64,000 bases of DNA from Rhizobium sp. CC-YZS058. GTDB lineage: Bacteria > Pseudomonadota > Alphaproteobacteria > Rhizobiales > Rhizobiaceae. Under the pieces are notes generated by a model that ran no database searches, was not told where the DNA came from, and saw only the letters and a program-made list of their open reading frames with translations. Location: positions 36,370 to 100,369 of the forward strand of contig NZ_JAYESJ010000002.1 in assembly GCF_034720595.1 (NCBI RefSeq), given 5' to 3'. The translations under genes and the position numbers were made by a program. Of the stretch, positions 1-9,427 are shown piece after piece (within the stretch, counting starts at the first letter, position 1; each line of letters opens with the position of its first letter).

Positions 1-475
1 GGGGCTCGTAGACCAGCGCACGGCAGATGGCGACGCGCTGCTGCTGGCCGCCGGAAAGCTGGGAGGGAAAGCGGTCGGCAAGATGACCAAGGCCCATCCG
101 GTCGAGGATTGCCTGGACCCGCTTGCCGATATCGGCTGCGTCGACACCACGCAGCTTCAGCCCGTAGCCGACGTTTTCCTTGACGGTCCGGTGCGGCCAG
201 AGCGCGTAGCTCTGAAACACCAGGCCGATATTGCGCTGTTCGGGCGGCAGCGCGAGCTTCTTTTCGCCATCGAGTACGGTCTTGCCGCCGATGACGATCG
301 TGCCGATTTCGGGCTGTTCGAGACCCGCGATGCAACGCAGCAAGGTTGTCTTGCCGCTACCGGACGCGCCAAGCAGGGCGACGATGCTTCCCTTGTGCGC
401 GGTAAACGAGGCGCCCTTGAGGATCTGCAGGCCACCGAGCCATTTCTGGACATTATTGACAACAAGTTCAGTCAT
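1..475 (-). CDS. ABC transporter ATP-binding protein, FbpC-like (partial)
   Basis: This is the cytoplasmic ATPase of an importer whose permease and binding protein lie just upstream. The visible 158 residues carry Walker A (GASGSGKTT, residues 36-44), a Q-loop glutamine near residue 88 and the signature LSGGQ (140-144). The C-terminal half, including Walker B, lies beyond the window edge. The sequence most resembles the ferric-iron/2-aminoethylphosphonate/polyol type of ATPases. The ATG at 475 overlaps the permease stop by 8 bp, which suggests translational coupling. The family is clear from the motifs; the substrate cannot be read from this subunit. Confidence 0.93.
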   Translation of the reverse strand, partial: MTELVVNNVQKWLGGLQILKGASFTAHKGSIVALLGASGSGKTTLLRCIAGLEQPEIGTIVIGGKTVLDGEKKLALPPEQRNIGLVFQSYALWPHRTVKENVGYGLKLRGVDAADIGKRVQAILDRMGLGHLADRFPSQLSGGQQQRVAICRALVYEP

Positions 476-2228
476 GGATTTTAGCTCCAAGTCGAAGGGC
501 AAGCGCCAGGCCCGCACCTGTCAGGACAATGCTGATGAGAGAAAGTGCGGCAATGGTGTTCATTGCACCGGTCTGCAGAAGCGAGACCATGAGAGAGCCG
601 ATGACCTCGGTCCCTGCACCCATGAGATAGACGCCCGTCGCGTATTCGCGAAGGAAGATGATCATGATCAGGGCCCAGGCGCCGGCAAGGCCCGGACGCA
701 CGATCGGGATGACGACATCCTTCCACGTCCGGCCGATCGTCGCACCTGTCGTGCGAGCGGACTCTTCAAGCTCGGGAGCAACCTGGATCAGCGTGCCCTG
801 CAGGAGCCGGAGCCCGTAGGAGAGGCCGACGACAACATAGGCGACGAACAGGCTGACGAGTGTCGGCCGAAGCGGCGTCAGAAGCGGAACGAACAGGAAG
901 ACCCAGAAGAAGGCAAGGCCGATGACCAGTCCCGGCAGGGCGCGGGGCAGGAGGACGATATAGTCCAGCACCGTGTTCGACAGGCCCCAGTTCCGATGGC
1001 CGGCAAGGCCGACCGCGAGATAGATCGCGACAGCCGCCGCGCCACCGAAGACGGAGAGAATAACGGTGTTGACGATGCCTCGCGACAGGCTCGGGACATC
1101 GAGCATCCGGTCGAAATTGGCGAAAGTGAGCTGATCCCAGAGATTTACCCCCTCACCCCAGGCGTCGACAAATGCGCGCACGGTGATCCCGCCGATCGGA
1201 AGGACGACCGACACGAAGAGCCAGAAGCCGATGATCGATAGCGCAATAACCTGGCCGCTGGTGCCGAGCTTCAGCGTTGAAACGCGGGCGCCCTTGCCAC
1301 CCATTGCAGCATATTTCTTGGCGTTGCGAAGGAGCCTGCGCTGCGCGGCCACGAGCGGGAGCGTGATGAGGATCAAGACGACGGCAACGACGGCCATGAG
1401 CTGATAGGTGGGCGTGCCGAAGAGTGTCGTCAGCTTGTAGATATAGGTGGTCAAAACCATGATGCCGTTCGGGTCGCCGAGGACGAGCGGAATACCGAAG
1501 GTCTCAAATCCAAGCAGGATGTTGAGCGAAGCCGCGAAGATCAAGGCGGGCAGAACCATCGGCAAGGTGACGTCGCGCGACACCTGCCAGATCGACGCGC
1601 CGGTCGTGCGAGCTGCTTCCTCGAGGTCGGACGGCAGATTGCGCATGGCAGACGACACATAGAGATAGACATGCGGCACATGGCTGAGGCCGGCAATCAG
1701 GATCATGCCGGGCAGCGAATAGATGTTCCACGGTACGATGCCGACGATATCGCGGATGAACAGCGACACGAAGCCGGTCGGACCGACGGAAACGGTGTAG
1801 CCGAAGGCCAGCACGATCGACGAAATGAACATCGGCACGAGGACGAGGATCTCGAGGAGACGCTTGCCCTTGATGTCAGTTCTGGTGATCAGGAACGCCA
1901 GAAGGCCGCCGAGCGGCACGGCAATCGCCACCATGCCGAACGAGAAAATCGCCGTGGTGCCGAGCGCCTTGTAGAACGCCTTGTCGGTAAAGACATAGCG
2001 GTAGGCGTCGAAGCCGAACTGCGCTCTCTTGCTGAAGAACGGAGCCGACAGAAAGCTCTGATAGATGATGAGACCGACGGGAGCCAGAACCGCGATCGCC
2101 AGCAATCCGATGACGATATTGCGGTAGAGGTTGGCGTTGCCATGTCTCGGCATTCTTGCCGGATACTTCTTTTCGGCTGCTTCCTTTGACAGGGGAAGTG
2201 CTGCCGGTGCCTGCACATGGGTAGACAT
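468..2228 (-). CDS. ABC transporter permease, fused two-domain (FbpB-like)
   Basis: A 586-residue inner-membrane permease made of two fused halves, so one polypeptide can form the whole channel. About twelve hydrophobic segments are visible. Each half has an EAA loop that docks the ATPase: EEAARTTGASIWQ near residue 203 and EESARTTGATIGR near 485. A cytoplasmic N-terminal tail of about 35 residues precedes the first membrane segment. This length and fusion are usual for iron(III)-type permeases (FbpB/SfuB). It sits between the binding-protein gene and the ATPase gene in one minus-strand operon. Confidence 0.93.
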   Translation of the reverse strand: MSTHVQAPAALPLSKEAAEKKYPARMPRHGNANLYRNIVIGLLAIAVLAPVGLIIYQSFLSAPFFSKRAQFGFDAYRYVFTDKAFYKALGTTAIFSFGMVAIAVPLGGLLAFLITRTDIKGKRLLEILVLVPMFISSIVLAFGYTVSVGPTGFVSLFIRDIVGIVPWNIYSLPGMILIAGLSHVPHVYLYVSSAMRNLPSDLEEAARTTGASIWQVSRDVTLPMVLPALIFAASLNILLGFETFGIPLVLGDPNGIMVLTTYIYKLTTLFGTPTYQLMAVVAVVLILITLPLVAAQRRLLRNAKKYAAMGGKGARVSTLKLGTSGQVIALSIIGFWLFVSVVLPIGGITVRAFVDAWGEGVNLWDQLTFANFDRMLDVPSLSRGIVNTVILSVFGGAAAVAIYLAVGLAGHRNWGLSNTVLDYIVLLPRALPGLVIGLAFFWVFLFVPLLTPLRPTLVSLFVAYVVVGLSYGLRLLQGTLIQVAPELEESARTTGATIGRTWKDVVIPIVRPGLAGAWALIMIIFLREYATGVYLMGAGTEVIGSLMVSLLQTGAMNTIAALSLISIVLTGAGLALALRLGAKIHD

Positions 2229-2254
2229 ATCTGCCTCACACTAGAGAAGAGGAG

Positions 2255-2280
2255 CTGCGGCGCGATTATACGCGCCGCAG
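2255..2280 (-). terminator. Intercistronic stem-loop between binding-protein and permease genes
   Basis: A perfect 10-bp GC-rich inverted repeat (CTGCGGCGCG / CGCGCCGCAG) with a 6-nt loop lies in the 62-bp gap between the binding-protein stop and the permease start. No T-run follows. By analogy with other ABC operons it may stabilise the upstream mRNA or partly end transcription, giving more binding protein than permease. Confidence 0.6.
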
Positions 2281-2290
2281 GCGTTAGACC

Positions 2291-3388
2291 TCAGCGGCCG
2301 AGGGCGGCTTTCCAATCGTTGAGGAACTGCACGCGCTTCATCTGGTCCATGTATTCCAGGACACCTTCATCGACGGCGATCGGCTTCAGTCCACCACCGA
2401 CACGTTCGTTCAGCGTCTTGATGTTGAGGCCGGCGGTGACGTCCTCGCGCACAGACGGCAGGCCGCTGCCAGCGAGCAGTGCCTGCCCTTCCGACGAGAG
2501 CATGAAATCGATCAACAGCTTGGCGGCATTCGGATGCGGTGCATCCTTGGTCTTCAGCGCAAGGCGCGAGAAAGCCGGGGTATAATCGGTCGCGAAGTGA
2601 ACGCCGAGGTTCGGGCTTTCCTTGACCCAATCGAGAGCGTAGGAGCCGATAATGTTGATGGCGATGACATTTTCGCCGGAGACGACGGTTTCCTTCATGC
2701 CGCCCGAGCTCGAATAGATCTTGGCGCCATCGTCACCCATGGCCTTGGCGAGGTCCCAAAAATCCTTGCGATTGCGAGCATCGTTGGAGTGGTGGAGGAA
2801 GCCGGAGCCACTCTTTTCCGGATCGAAGGTCGCCACCTTGCCCTGAAGCGTCGTCTTGTTGTCCTTCAGGAAGGTGATCATGTCGGCATAGGTCTTCGGG
2901 AGCTTGTCCTCGGTCAAGGCCTTGGTGTTGTAGATGACGCCGATCGGCTCGACGGTCGTGGCAAAAAGCGTATCCTTGTAATTTGCCCATATCGGAAGCT
3001 TGGACGCTTCGGGCGACTTGTACTCTTCCGCATAACCGTCCTGCACCAAGGTCATCTGCAGATCCATGGCCGAGCTCCAGACGACGTCGGCGGTGACCTG
3101 GCCGGCTGCGGCTTCGGAGATCACCTGGTTGTAGGCGCCGTTGGTGCCGAGGTCGTTATAGGCGATCTTGATGCCATACTTGGCCGTGAAGGCATCCTGA
3201 AGCTTCTGTGACTGGGCGGCATCGGTCGAGGTGTAAACCGAGACCGTGCCTTCGGCCTTGGCAGCCTCGATGACCGCCGCGTAGTCGGCGGGGTAACCTG
3301 CCGGGACTTCCTGCGCAAAAGCTGCGGATGTCATCAGCGACAGGACGGCCGCCGTCGCAAACCCTTTCGGGGAAATAAATGAATTCAT
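2291..3388 (-). CDS. ABC transporter substrate-binding protein, FbpA-like
   Basis: A 365-residue periplasmic binding protein. The chosen ATG (3388) follows a GGGAGAAGAG ribosome site and gives a clear signal peptide ending in AAFA at about residue 25; an ATG at 3442 would add 18 unlikely residues. The body (EGTVSVYTSTDAAQS near the N-terminus, a central GVIYNTK) matches the type-2 binding-protein group that includes ferric-iron and 2-aminoethylphosphonate binders. It is the first gene of the binding protein-permease-ATPase operon. Some FbpA relatives bind organic anions or sugar phosphates, so the neighbouring carboxylate genes leave the substrate open. Confidence 0.92.
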   Translation of the reverse strand: MNSFISPKGFATAAVLSLMTSAAFAQEVPAGYPADYAAVIEAAKAEGTVSVYTSTDAAQSQKLQDAFTAKYGIKIAYNDLGTNGAYNQVISEAAAGQVTADVVWSSAMDLQMTLVQDGYAEEYKSPEASKLPIWANYKDTLFATTVEPIGVIYNTKALTEDKLPKTYADMITFLKDNKTTLQGKVATFDPEKSGSGFLHHSNDARNRKDFWDLAKAMGDDGAKIYSSSGGMKETVVSGENVIAINIIGSYALDWVKESPNLGVHFATDYTPAFSRLALKTKDAPHPNAAKLLIDFMLSSEGQALLAGSGLPSVREDVTAGLNIKTLNERVGGGLKPIAVDEGVLEYMDQMKRVQFLNDWKAALGR

Positions 3389-3490
3389 GTCTCTTCTCCC
3401 AAAATGCCCAGTCTCCTCCGGGCGATAATTCCGAGGGCGCACAACACGCCCCCGAACCTTTGATTGGCTTAACTCAGCCAGAAAACCAGA

Positions 3491-4585
3491 TCAGGCGTTA
3501 GCGACCTTCTTTTCGGCCGAGCCCTTGCCGATCGCCTGCGCCACGAGCGAGCCGAAGGCATCGGTGTTGACGTCGCCGCCAAGATCGCGGGTACGGCTGG
3601 CCGGATTTGCCAGCACCTCATCGACAGCGCGCTCGATTTCGGCGCCGGCTGCTTCGAAGTTCGGTAGGCCACGCTGTTCGCCGAGCCAGCTCAGCATCAT
3701 CGCCGCCGACAGGATCAGCGAGGTCGGGTTTGCGATGTTCTGGTTCTGGATGTCGGGCGCAGAGCCGTGCTGTGCCTGGGCGCAAACGAGGCCAAGCTCG
3801 GCATTGGCGTTGATGGAACCGGCAAGGCCGAGACTTCCGGACAGTTCGCTGGCGAGGTCAGACAGAATGTCTGCATAGAAGTTGGTCGTCACGATCACGT
3901 CGAAGCGCGAGGGGTCGCGAACGAGATGCGCGGCCATGGCATCGATGATGAAATCGTTGAGCTTCACTTCGGGAAACTCTTCAGCGACCTTGCGCACCTG
4001 CTTCATGAACAGGCCGTCGGTCAGGATGAAATTGTTGGCCTTGTGAACCGCAGTCACCCGCTTGTCGCGCTTCATCGCGAGCAAGAATGCCTGGCGAGCG
4101 ATGCGTTCGCAGGCCTTTGCGGTGATCTTGCGCACAGAGAGCGCCACATCTTCAGTCGGCATGAACTCGCCGGTTCCCGCGACCATGTTGCGGTCCGGAT
4201 AAAAACCTTCGGTTGCCTCGCGCATGATCACAAGGTCCATCGTCTTCGAATTGTTCAGGAACGAACGCGAGCGTGCCGGGCGAACGTTCGCGTAGAGGTC
4301 GAGCTTGACGCGGAAGCCCGCCGACACATTGACGCCGCCCTTGTCGCGCGCCGGGTAATCCATGTGCGACTGCGGTCCGAGGATGATGCCGTCATAGCCG
4401 CGAGCCCGCTCGATGAGCTCGTCGCGCAGCGTCGTGCCGAACTTTTCAAGGCTCGTGAAACCGGTGTCTTCGTAGTCAAAGGTCAGGCCCAGGCCGAACG
4501 CCTTGTCCGTCGCCTGGAGCACTTCCATCGTCGCAGCGGTGATTTCCGGACCGATGCCGTCGCACGGCGTAACCATGATTCTCAT
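3491..4585 (-). CDS. Isocitrate/isopropylmalate dehydrogenase family protein
   Basis: A 364-residue beta-decarboxylating dehydrogenase that should oxidise a 2-hydroxy acid (malate, tartrate, isocitrate or isopropylmalate type) with NAD(P) and divalent metal. Visible motifs are DGIGPEI at the N-terminus, REATEGFYPDRN, the catalytic-lysine segment AVHKANN, the metal-binding segment TTNFYADILSD and the cofactor segment QHGSAPDI. A second, diverged copy lies at 6928-8013. The two copies share a strand with a hydroxycarboxylate transporter, which points to carbon-source oxidation rather than leucine synthesis. The exact substrate is not readable. Confidence 0.9.
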   Translation of the reverse strand: MRIMVTPCDGIGPEITAATMEVLQATDKAFGLGLTFDYEDTGFTSLEKFGTTLRDELIERARGYDGIILGPQSHMDYPARDKGGVNVSAGFRVKLDLYANVRPARSRSFLNNSKTMDLVIMREATEGFYPDRNMVAGTGEFMPTEDVALSVRKITAKACERIARQAFLLAMKRDKRVTAVHKANNFILTDGLFMKQVRKVAEEFPEVKLNDFIIDAMAAHLVRDPSRFDVIVTTNFYADILSDLASELSGSLGLAGSINANAELGLVCAQAQHGSAPDIQNQNIANPTSLILSAAMMLSWLGEQRGLPNFEAAGAEIERAVDEVLANPASRTRDLGGDVNTDAFGSLVAQAIGKGSAEKKVANA

Positions 4586-4809
4586 TGAATTGATCTCCCT
4601 AGAGACGGCGGATCTCCGTCGTCGTCATCACCCACACAGATTGGCTTTTTATAGATCTAAATGCAATATTGAATCTGCGGCCGCGCTCAAGTTTTTTTGG
4701 TGCGTCTTCCGCGACAGATCGGCGCGGCATTCCCGCCCCGACCGCCGGTCGCGGCGGTCGGGTACCTGTCTATTGACCTGCCAGCGTGGGATGCCGGTTC
4801 GCAGGCGTC

Positions 4810-5112
4810 CTACACGCTCGCGCTTTTCGCAACACGCACATGCTCGACCAGCGGCGGCGCGGCAAAGAAGCTGCCTGCGGCCGCCCGCCATTTCTGGAAA
4901 TCGTCCGAAGCCCGGAAGACCACCATATGATCCTCAAGCGTTTCCCAGTCGACCACGAGATAATAGGTGGCCGACTCTTCGATCGACCGTTCGAACCGCA
5001 CGCCTTTGCAGCCCTTTGCCGCCAGAAACAGCGGAGCAACGTCTTCAAAGATATCGTTGAACGCGTCGGCCAGTTCGGGCTTGATGGAAAGTCTTGCGCG
5101 CTCGATGATCAT
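4810..5112 (-). CDS. Antibiotic biosynthesis monooxygenase (ABM) fold protein
   Basis: A 100-residue protein of the ABM dimeric alpha-beta barrel type. It starts MIIERARLSIKP and keeps the family pattern of a VRFERSIEE strand, a YYLVVDWETLEDH strand-helix and a C-terminal helix ending in PPLVEHV. Family members include quinol monooxygenases and small catabolic isomerases or monooxygenases. Its start codon overlaps the cupin stop (ATGA), so the two are probably made together. Role here: a small accessory enzyme of the catabolic operon, otherwise unknown. Confidence 0.8.
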   Translation of the reverse strand: MIIERARLSIKPELADAFNDIFEDVAPLFLAAKGCKGVRFERSIEESATYYLVVDWETLEDHMVVFRASDDFQKWRAAAGSFFAAPPLVEHVRVAKSASV

Positions 5113-5519
5113 GGCGTCTTCTTTCCATGTTCCGCATCGATCGTGCGTGTTTCGCCGCTGGCGATCATCGTGCGGGTGGCATCGACCGATGCGTAGGTCC
5201 AGAAGATGCGCATTGGCTCGCTGTCCGACGCATTGATGAACCTGTGCGGTACGTCGGCCGGAATCCAGGTCGTATCGTTTGCTTCCAGCCTGTGCTGCAC
5301 ACCGTCGATCTCGGCAATCGCGGTGCCATCGAGCACCATGACGCTTTCTTCGCAATTGTGCTTGTGGAGACCGATCGCCGCTCCCGGATCAAATGCCGTG
5401 ATGCCGTTGATCATGCTGGTCGAACCACAACCGCGTGTGACGAGCGGCGTCGTTCGGGCGCCGCCGCCGCGGTCATTGGTTTTGAGTTCCTTTGGTCGAA
5501 GAATGGCTGCCTGTTTCAT
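5109..5519 (-). CDS. Cupin domain-containing protein
   Basis: A 136-residue single-domain cupin. The metal-site region is visible as GLHKHNCEESVMVLDG, with His, His and Glu ligands, followed by a PADVPHRF segment holding the third histidine. Such proteins act as small metal-dependent isomerases, dioxygenases or sensors. It sits between the aldehyde dehydrogenase gene (upstream) and the ABM gene (downstream, overlapping by 4 bp), so it belongs to the catabolic operon. No specific reaction can be assigned. Confidence 0.85.
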   Translation of the reverse strand: MKQAAILRPKELKTNDRGGGARTTPLVTRGCGSTSMINGITAFDPGAAIGLHKHNCEESVMVLDGTAIAEIDGVQHRLEANDTTWIPADVPHRFINASDSEPMRIFWTYASVDATRTMIASGETRTIDAEHGKKTP

Positions 5520-5526
5520 ATCGCTC

Positions 5527-6909
5527 TCACTTCACTGCCTTTGCGGGTCCGATCCAGACTGTCTTGATGTTGACGAATTCGCGGATGCCGTAGACGCCGA
5601 GTTCACGGCCATAGCCCGATCGCTTGATCCCGCCGAATGGGTAGCGGGGATCGGATGCAACCATGCCGTTGATGAACACGGCACCAGCATCGATCTGACG
5701 GGAAAGTGTCTTGGCGCGCGCGATGTCACGCGTCCACAGTGCCGCTCCGAGACCAAATTCGGTATCGTTCGCCATTGCGATCGCCTCGGCCGCGTCTTTC
5801 ACGCGGATGATGGCCGCCACGGGACCGAATGTTTCTTCCCGGAACGCGGTCATGTCGGGGCGAACATTGTCGATGACGGTCGGCGGGTAGAAAAAGCCAT
5901 CGCCTTCCACTGGCTTGCCGCCGAGTTTCAGCACGCCACCGGCCTTGACCGTCGCTTCCACCTGGCGATGAAGCGTGGCGCGCAAGTTCTCGCGCGCCAT
6001 CGGGCCGATATTCGTGTCCCGTTCCATCGGATCGCCAATCTTCAATGCCTTGGCGGCCTCACAGAACAATTCGACGAAGCGATCGGCCACGCTCTCCTCG
6101 ACAATGAAGCGCTTGGCGTTGACGCAGGACTGGCCGACATTGATGTAGCGCGCCTTGACCGCAACGGTTGCGGCCTGTTCGAGGTCGGCATCGGCAAGAA
6201 CGATGAACGGATCCGAGCCGCCGAGTTCAAGCACCTGCTTTTTCAGCGCCTGGCCGGCCTGGCTTGCAACGATGGCGCCGACCTCGGTCGATCCGGTCAG
6301 GGTGACGGCCGCAATCCGATCGTCGGCAATCAGTCCGGCGACCTTGGAGGCGTCGATCAGGATGGTCGAGAACAGACCGGACGGGCAGCCGGCCTTTTCC
6401 ATGACGTCCTGGATTGCAAGCGCGCATTCGGGAACATTGTTGGCGTGCTTGAGGATCGCGCCGTTGCCCGCAGCAAGTGCCGGAGCTGCAAACCGGAAGA
6501 ATTGCCAGAACGGATAATTCCACGGCATGATGGCGAGCACCACACCAAGAGGATCGAAGGCGACGACACTCTCGCTCGCGTTCGAGGGAACCTCTTCATC
6601 GGCAAGATAGCCGGCGGCGTGCTCGGCGTAGAAATCGCAGTTATAGGCACATTTTTCGATTTCTGCCTCTGACTCGGCGATGGGCTTGCCCATCTCCCGG
6701 GTCGTCATTTCGGCGAGCCTGTTCTTTTCCTCGCGCAGGACGCGGGCCATCGACTTCAGGAGGGTGACCCGTTCGCTGACGGGAACCGTCTTCCATTGCG
6801 CCTGGGCTTTCACGGCCGCAGTCAGGGCCTGGTCGACCTCGGCTTCCGTGTGGAGTTCAAAGGTCGCAAGCTGTTTGCCGTTTGTCGGGTTGACGGACGA
6901 GATCATCAT
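5527..6909 (-). CDS. NAD(P)-dependent aldehyde dehydrogenase, succinate-semialdehyde type
   Basis: A 460-residue ALDH-superfamily enzyme that oxidises an aldehyde to a carboxylate. The catalytic cysteine is in GQSCVNAKRF (about residue 260) and the general-base glutamate in LELGGSDPF (about 226); the cofactor-binding TGSTEVG is also present. The MPWNYPFWQFFR segment and the length suit the succinate-semialdehyde dehydrogenase subgroup. Together with the dehydrogenases on either side it would finish oxidation of a semialdehyde formed in the pathway. Confidence 0.92.
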   Translation of the reverse strand: MMISSVNPTNGKQLATFELHTEAEVDQALTAAVKAQAQWKTVPVSERVTLLKSMARVLREEKNRLAEMTTREMGKPIAESEAEIEKCAYNCDFYAEHAAGYLADEEVPSNASESVVAFDPLGVVLAIMPWNYPFWQFFRFAAPALAAGNGAILKHANNVPECALAIQDVMEKAGCPSGLFSTILIDASKVAGLIADDRIAAVTLTGSTEVGAIVASQAGQALKKQVLELGGSDPFIVLADADLEQAATVAVKARYINVGQSCVNAKRFIVEESVADRFVELFCEAAKALKIGDPMERDTNIGPMARENLRATLHRQVEATVKAGGVLKLGGKPVEGDGFFYPPTVIDNVRPDMTAFREETFGPVAAIIRVKDAAEAIAMANDTEFGLGAALWTRDIARAKTLSRQIDAGAVFINGMVASDPRYPFGGIKRSGYGRELGVYGIREFVNIKTVWIGPAKAVK

Positions 6910-6927
6910 TTTCTCACTTTTCTCGGA

Positions 6928-8013
6928 TCACGCTGCATGGGTGGTGGAGCGAACGCGCTCGAGCGCATCGCAAACCGCTTTCGTAAAGACGTCGGTCGTC
7001 GCGGTCCCACCGATGTCGCGGGTGCGAACGGACGGATTGTCGAGCGCTGTCTCGACGGCTTGTTCAATGGCTGCGGCCGCCTGGGTCAGGCGAGAATTGC
7101 CATCGCGCCGGCCCCTCCAGTCGAGAAGCATCGCGGCAGACAGAATAAGCGAGGTCGGATTGGCGACATTCTGGCCAGCGATGTCAGGCGCCGAACCATG
7201 TTGGGCCTGTGCGACGCAGATCTCATCGCCCGCATTGATCGAACCGCCGAGCCCAAGGCTGCCGCACAGTTCCGATGCCTCGTCGGAGAGGATGTCGCCA
7301 AACATGTTCGTGGTGACCATGACGTCGAAGCTGTCAGGCCGACGGATCAGCAACGCGGCTGCGGCATCTACGATCAGCTCCTCGAGTTCGACCTCCGGGT
7401 AGTCCTGCGCCACCTTGCGGACTTCGCGAAGGAACAGGCCGTCCGAAAGCTTAACCACATTGGCCTTGTGAACCGCGGTCACCTTCTTGCGACGGCCCTT
7501 TGCGATTTCGAATGCCGCGCGCGCGACACGCGCCGATCCCTTTGCGGTGATCTTGCGAATGGAAAGCGCCAGATCCGGATCGGGCATGAACTCGCCCGAG
7601 CCGGCAAACATGTTGCGGTCGGAGTAGAACCCTTCCGTGTTCTCGCGAACGAGGATGAGGTCCATCGGCTTGCGAAGCACGGTCAGTTCCGGCCGCGAGC
7701 GGCAAGGACGCACATTCGCGTAGAGTTCGAAGACGACGCGAAGCTCGCCGGAGGGATTGATGCCGCCCTTGTCACGGGTCGGATAGTCATAATGCGATAC
7801 CGGTCCGAGAATAACGCCGTCGGAGGCGGGGATCGCTTTCATGACCTTTTCAGGAAGGGTCGTGCCGTCAGTGGCAAGCGAGGCCAGTCCGATATCGTGG
7901 CTTTCGAATTCGAGGTTGAGCGAGAGTGTGCGATCTGCGACGCGCAACACCTGCAGGGTCGCTTCAGTAATCTCCGGACCGATACCGTCGCCTGGGAGTA
8001 CGAGAATTTTCAT
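6928..8013 (-). CDS. Isocitrate/isopropylmalate dehydrogenase family protein (second copy)
   Basis: A 361-residue paralogue of the enzyme at 3491-4585. The family motifs are intact: LPGDGIGPEI, RENTEGFYSDRN, AVHKANVV, TTNMFGDILSD and QHGSAPDIAGQ. I chose the ATG at 8013 because it begins directly with MKILVLPGDGIG; an upstream in-frame ATG at 8028 would add five residues. It follows the 2-hydroxycarboxylate transporter gene by 28 bp, so import and first oxidation are probably co-expressed. The change of REATEGF to RENTEGF between the copies hints at different substrates. Confidence 0.9.
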   Translation of the reverse strand: MKILVLPGDGIGPEITEATLQVLRVADRTLSLNLEFESHDIGLASLATDGTTLPEKVMKAIPASDGVILGPVSHYDYPTRDKGGINPSGELRVVFELYANVRPCRSRPELTVLRKPMDLILVRENTEGFYSDRNMFAGSGEFMPDPDLALSIRKITAKGSARVARAAFEIAKGRRKKVTAVHKANVVKLSDGLFLREVRKVAQDYPEVELEELIVDAAAALLIRRPDSFDVMVTTNMFGDILSDEASELCGSLGLGGSINAGDEICVAQAQHGSAPDIAGQNVANPTSLILSAAMLLDWRGRRDGNSRLTQAAAAIEQAVETALDNPSVRTRDIGGTATTDVFTKAVCDALERVRSTTHAA

Positions 8014-8041
8014 GGTGGGGGCTTCCATTGTCAGTTGAGGG

Positions 8042-9388
8042 TTAGTGCAGGGTGGCCATAGCCAGAAGTGCCAGCGTCACGGTGATGCCGCCGCCGATGC
8101 GGGTCGCGATCTGCGCAAAAGGCATCAATCGCATACGATTGCTTGCGGAAAGGATCGCGATATCGCCGGCTCCGCCCATGCCGCTGTGGCATCCGGTGAC
8201 GATGGCACTCTCGACAGGATGCAGATTGACAAAGCGCGCGGTGATGAAGCCAGTGACGACCATCGCCGTGACGGTCGCCACGATCGTGATGAGATTTGCG
8301 GGCGCAAAACCGGCAACCAGCTTGTCCCATGGTGTCAGCACGACGCCGAAGGCAAACAGCATCGGATAGGCAACCGCGGTCAGGCAGAATTTGTAGACGG
8401 TGTAGGATCCGGTTTGCAGGCGCGGCGAGACACCGTGGGCAAGTTTCAGCATCACCGCGAGGAACAGCATGACGACCGGAGCCGGGAAGCCGAGCAGTTT
8501 GAAGGCCAGAACGCCCGTCAGGTAGAGCGTTACCGCAGTCATCGCGGCGGCTGCGATGTTCTGCACATTGCCGTCCGTTTTGCCGCTGTCGAGAAGCACA
8601 ATGCCTTCGTCATTGTTGTTGGGCTGGAGGACACCGTTGCCGGTCAGGGCCGGATAGCGCTTGCCGAGTGAATTGAGGGCACCCGCTAAAATGATTGCGG
8701 TCAGATTACCGACGAGAATCGCCGGCAGGAGCTGGGCAAGGATGGCGCCGTGGTCCTGTCCGGTGATCCCGGCGTAACCGAGCGACAGGGGAATTGCGCC
8801 TTCTCCCACGCCGCCGGCCATGATCGGAACGACGATGTTGAACAGGGTGTGCTGCGCGCCGAGCCCCAAGGAGGTGCCGACGGTGACGCCGACCAGAGCG
8901 GCAACGAGCGACCCCGCAGCCAGGGGAACGAAGATCTTGGCAAATCCCTTGATCAGCGTATCGCGGTCCATGCTGAGGATGGAGCCGACGATGACGGCGG
9001 CGATAAAGAGACTGAGCACGTTGGTGGATTTGAAGAAGTCGCTAACGACCGAGACGGCTTGGGGTGGGATCCACCCCTTGTAGGCGAGATAAGACGGAAC
9101 GAAGGTGACGAGCACAGCGCCCCCGCCGATGTTGCGGATGACAGGTGCGTTGTTGCCGATCGCGCCAAGCGTGAAGGCAAAACTCGCCATGATGCCGATC
9201 ACCATGGCGATCTCGCCATTGATCAGACCTTGCCACACGAAGATCGCCAGCAGGCAAACCAGAAGTGCGTAGACGGGCAAGGGTATGATGCCGACATCGA
9301 TGTCCATAAGGCGCCACCAGCGTTCGCGGCGCCCGGAACGCTCGGCCGGCTCTTTTACTATTGCCCCTTGGGCTGCATGATAGGTCAT
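8042..9388 (-). CDS. 2-hydroxycarboxylate transporter family protein (CitS/MaeN-like)
   Basis: A 448-residue inner-membrane secondary transporter for citrate, malate or similar hydroxy acids. The two family-defining GGxG re-entrant loop motifs are visible: one in MAGGVGEGAIPLS near the middle, the other in CHSGMGGAGDIAILSASNRM near the C-terminus, the latter followed by a conserved arginine region. About eleven hydrophobic segments follow a charged N-terminal tail. Lying between the lactonase and a hydroxyacid dehydrogenase, it probably brings in the substrate of the operon. Confidence 0.9.
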   Translation of the reverse strand: MTYHAAQGAIVKEPAERSGRRERWWRLMDIDVGIIPLPVYALLVCLLAIFVWQGLINGEIAMVIGIMASFAFTLGAIGNNAPVIRNIGGGAVLVTFVPSYLAYKGWIPPQAVSVVSDFFKSTNVLSLFIAAVIVGSILSMDRDTLIKGFAKIFVPLAAGSLVAALVGVTVGTSLGLGAQHTLFNIVVPIMAGGVGEGAIPLSLGYAGITGQDHGAILAQLLPAILVGNLTAIILAGALNSLGKRYPALTGNGVLQPNNNDEGIVLLDSGKTDGNVQNIAAAAMTAVTLYLTGVLAFKLLGFPAPVVMLFLAVMLKLAHGVSPRLQTGSYTVYKFCLTAVAYPMLFAFGVVLTPWDKLVAGFAPANLITIVATVTAMVVTGFITARFVNLHPVESAIVTGCHSGMGGAGDIAILSASNRMRLMPFAQIATRIGGGITVTLALLAMATLH

Positions 9389-9427
9389 GGTGTCCTCCCC
9401 TCGGTCGACGATGCGACCTGAGATGTT

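Noticed and set aside
2534..3211. Plus-strand open frame opposite the binding-protein gene
   Set aside because: Antisense shadow of a well-supported gene; no ribosome site.
6796..8061. Long plus-strand open frame of about 420 codons
   Set aside because: It lies wholly antisense to the aldehyde dehydrogenase and second dehydrogenase genes, has no family match and reflects high-GC codon bias.
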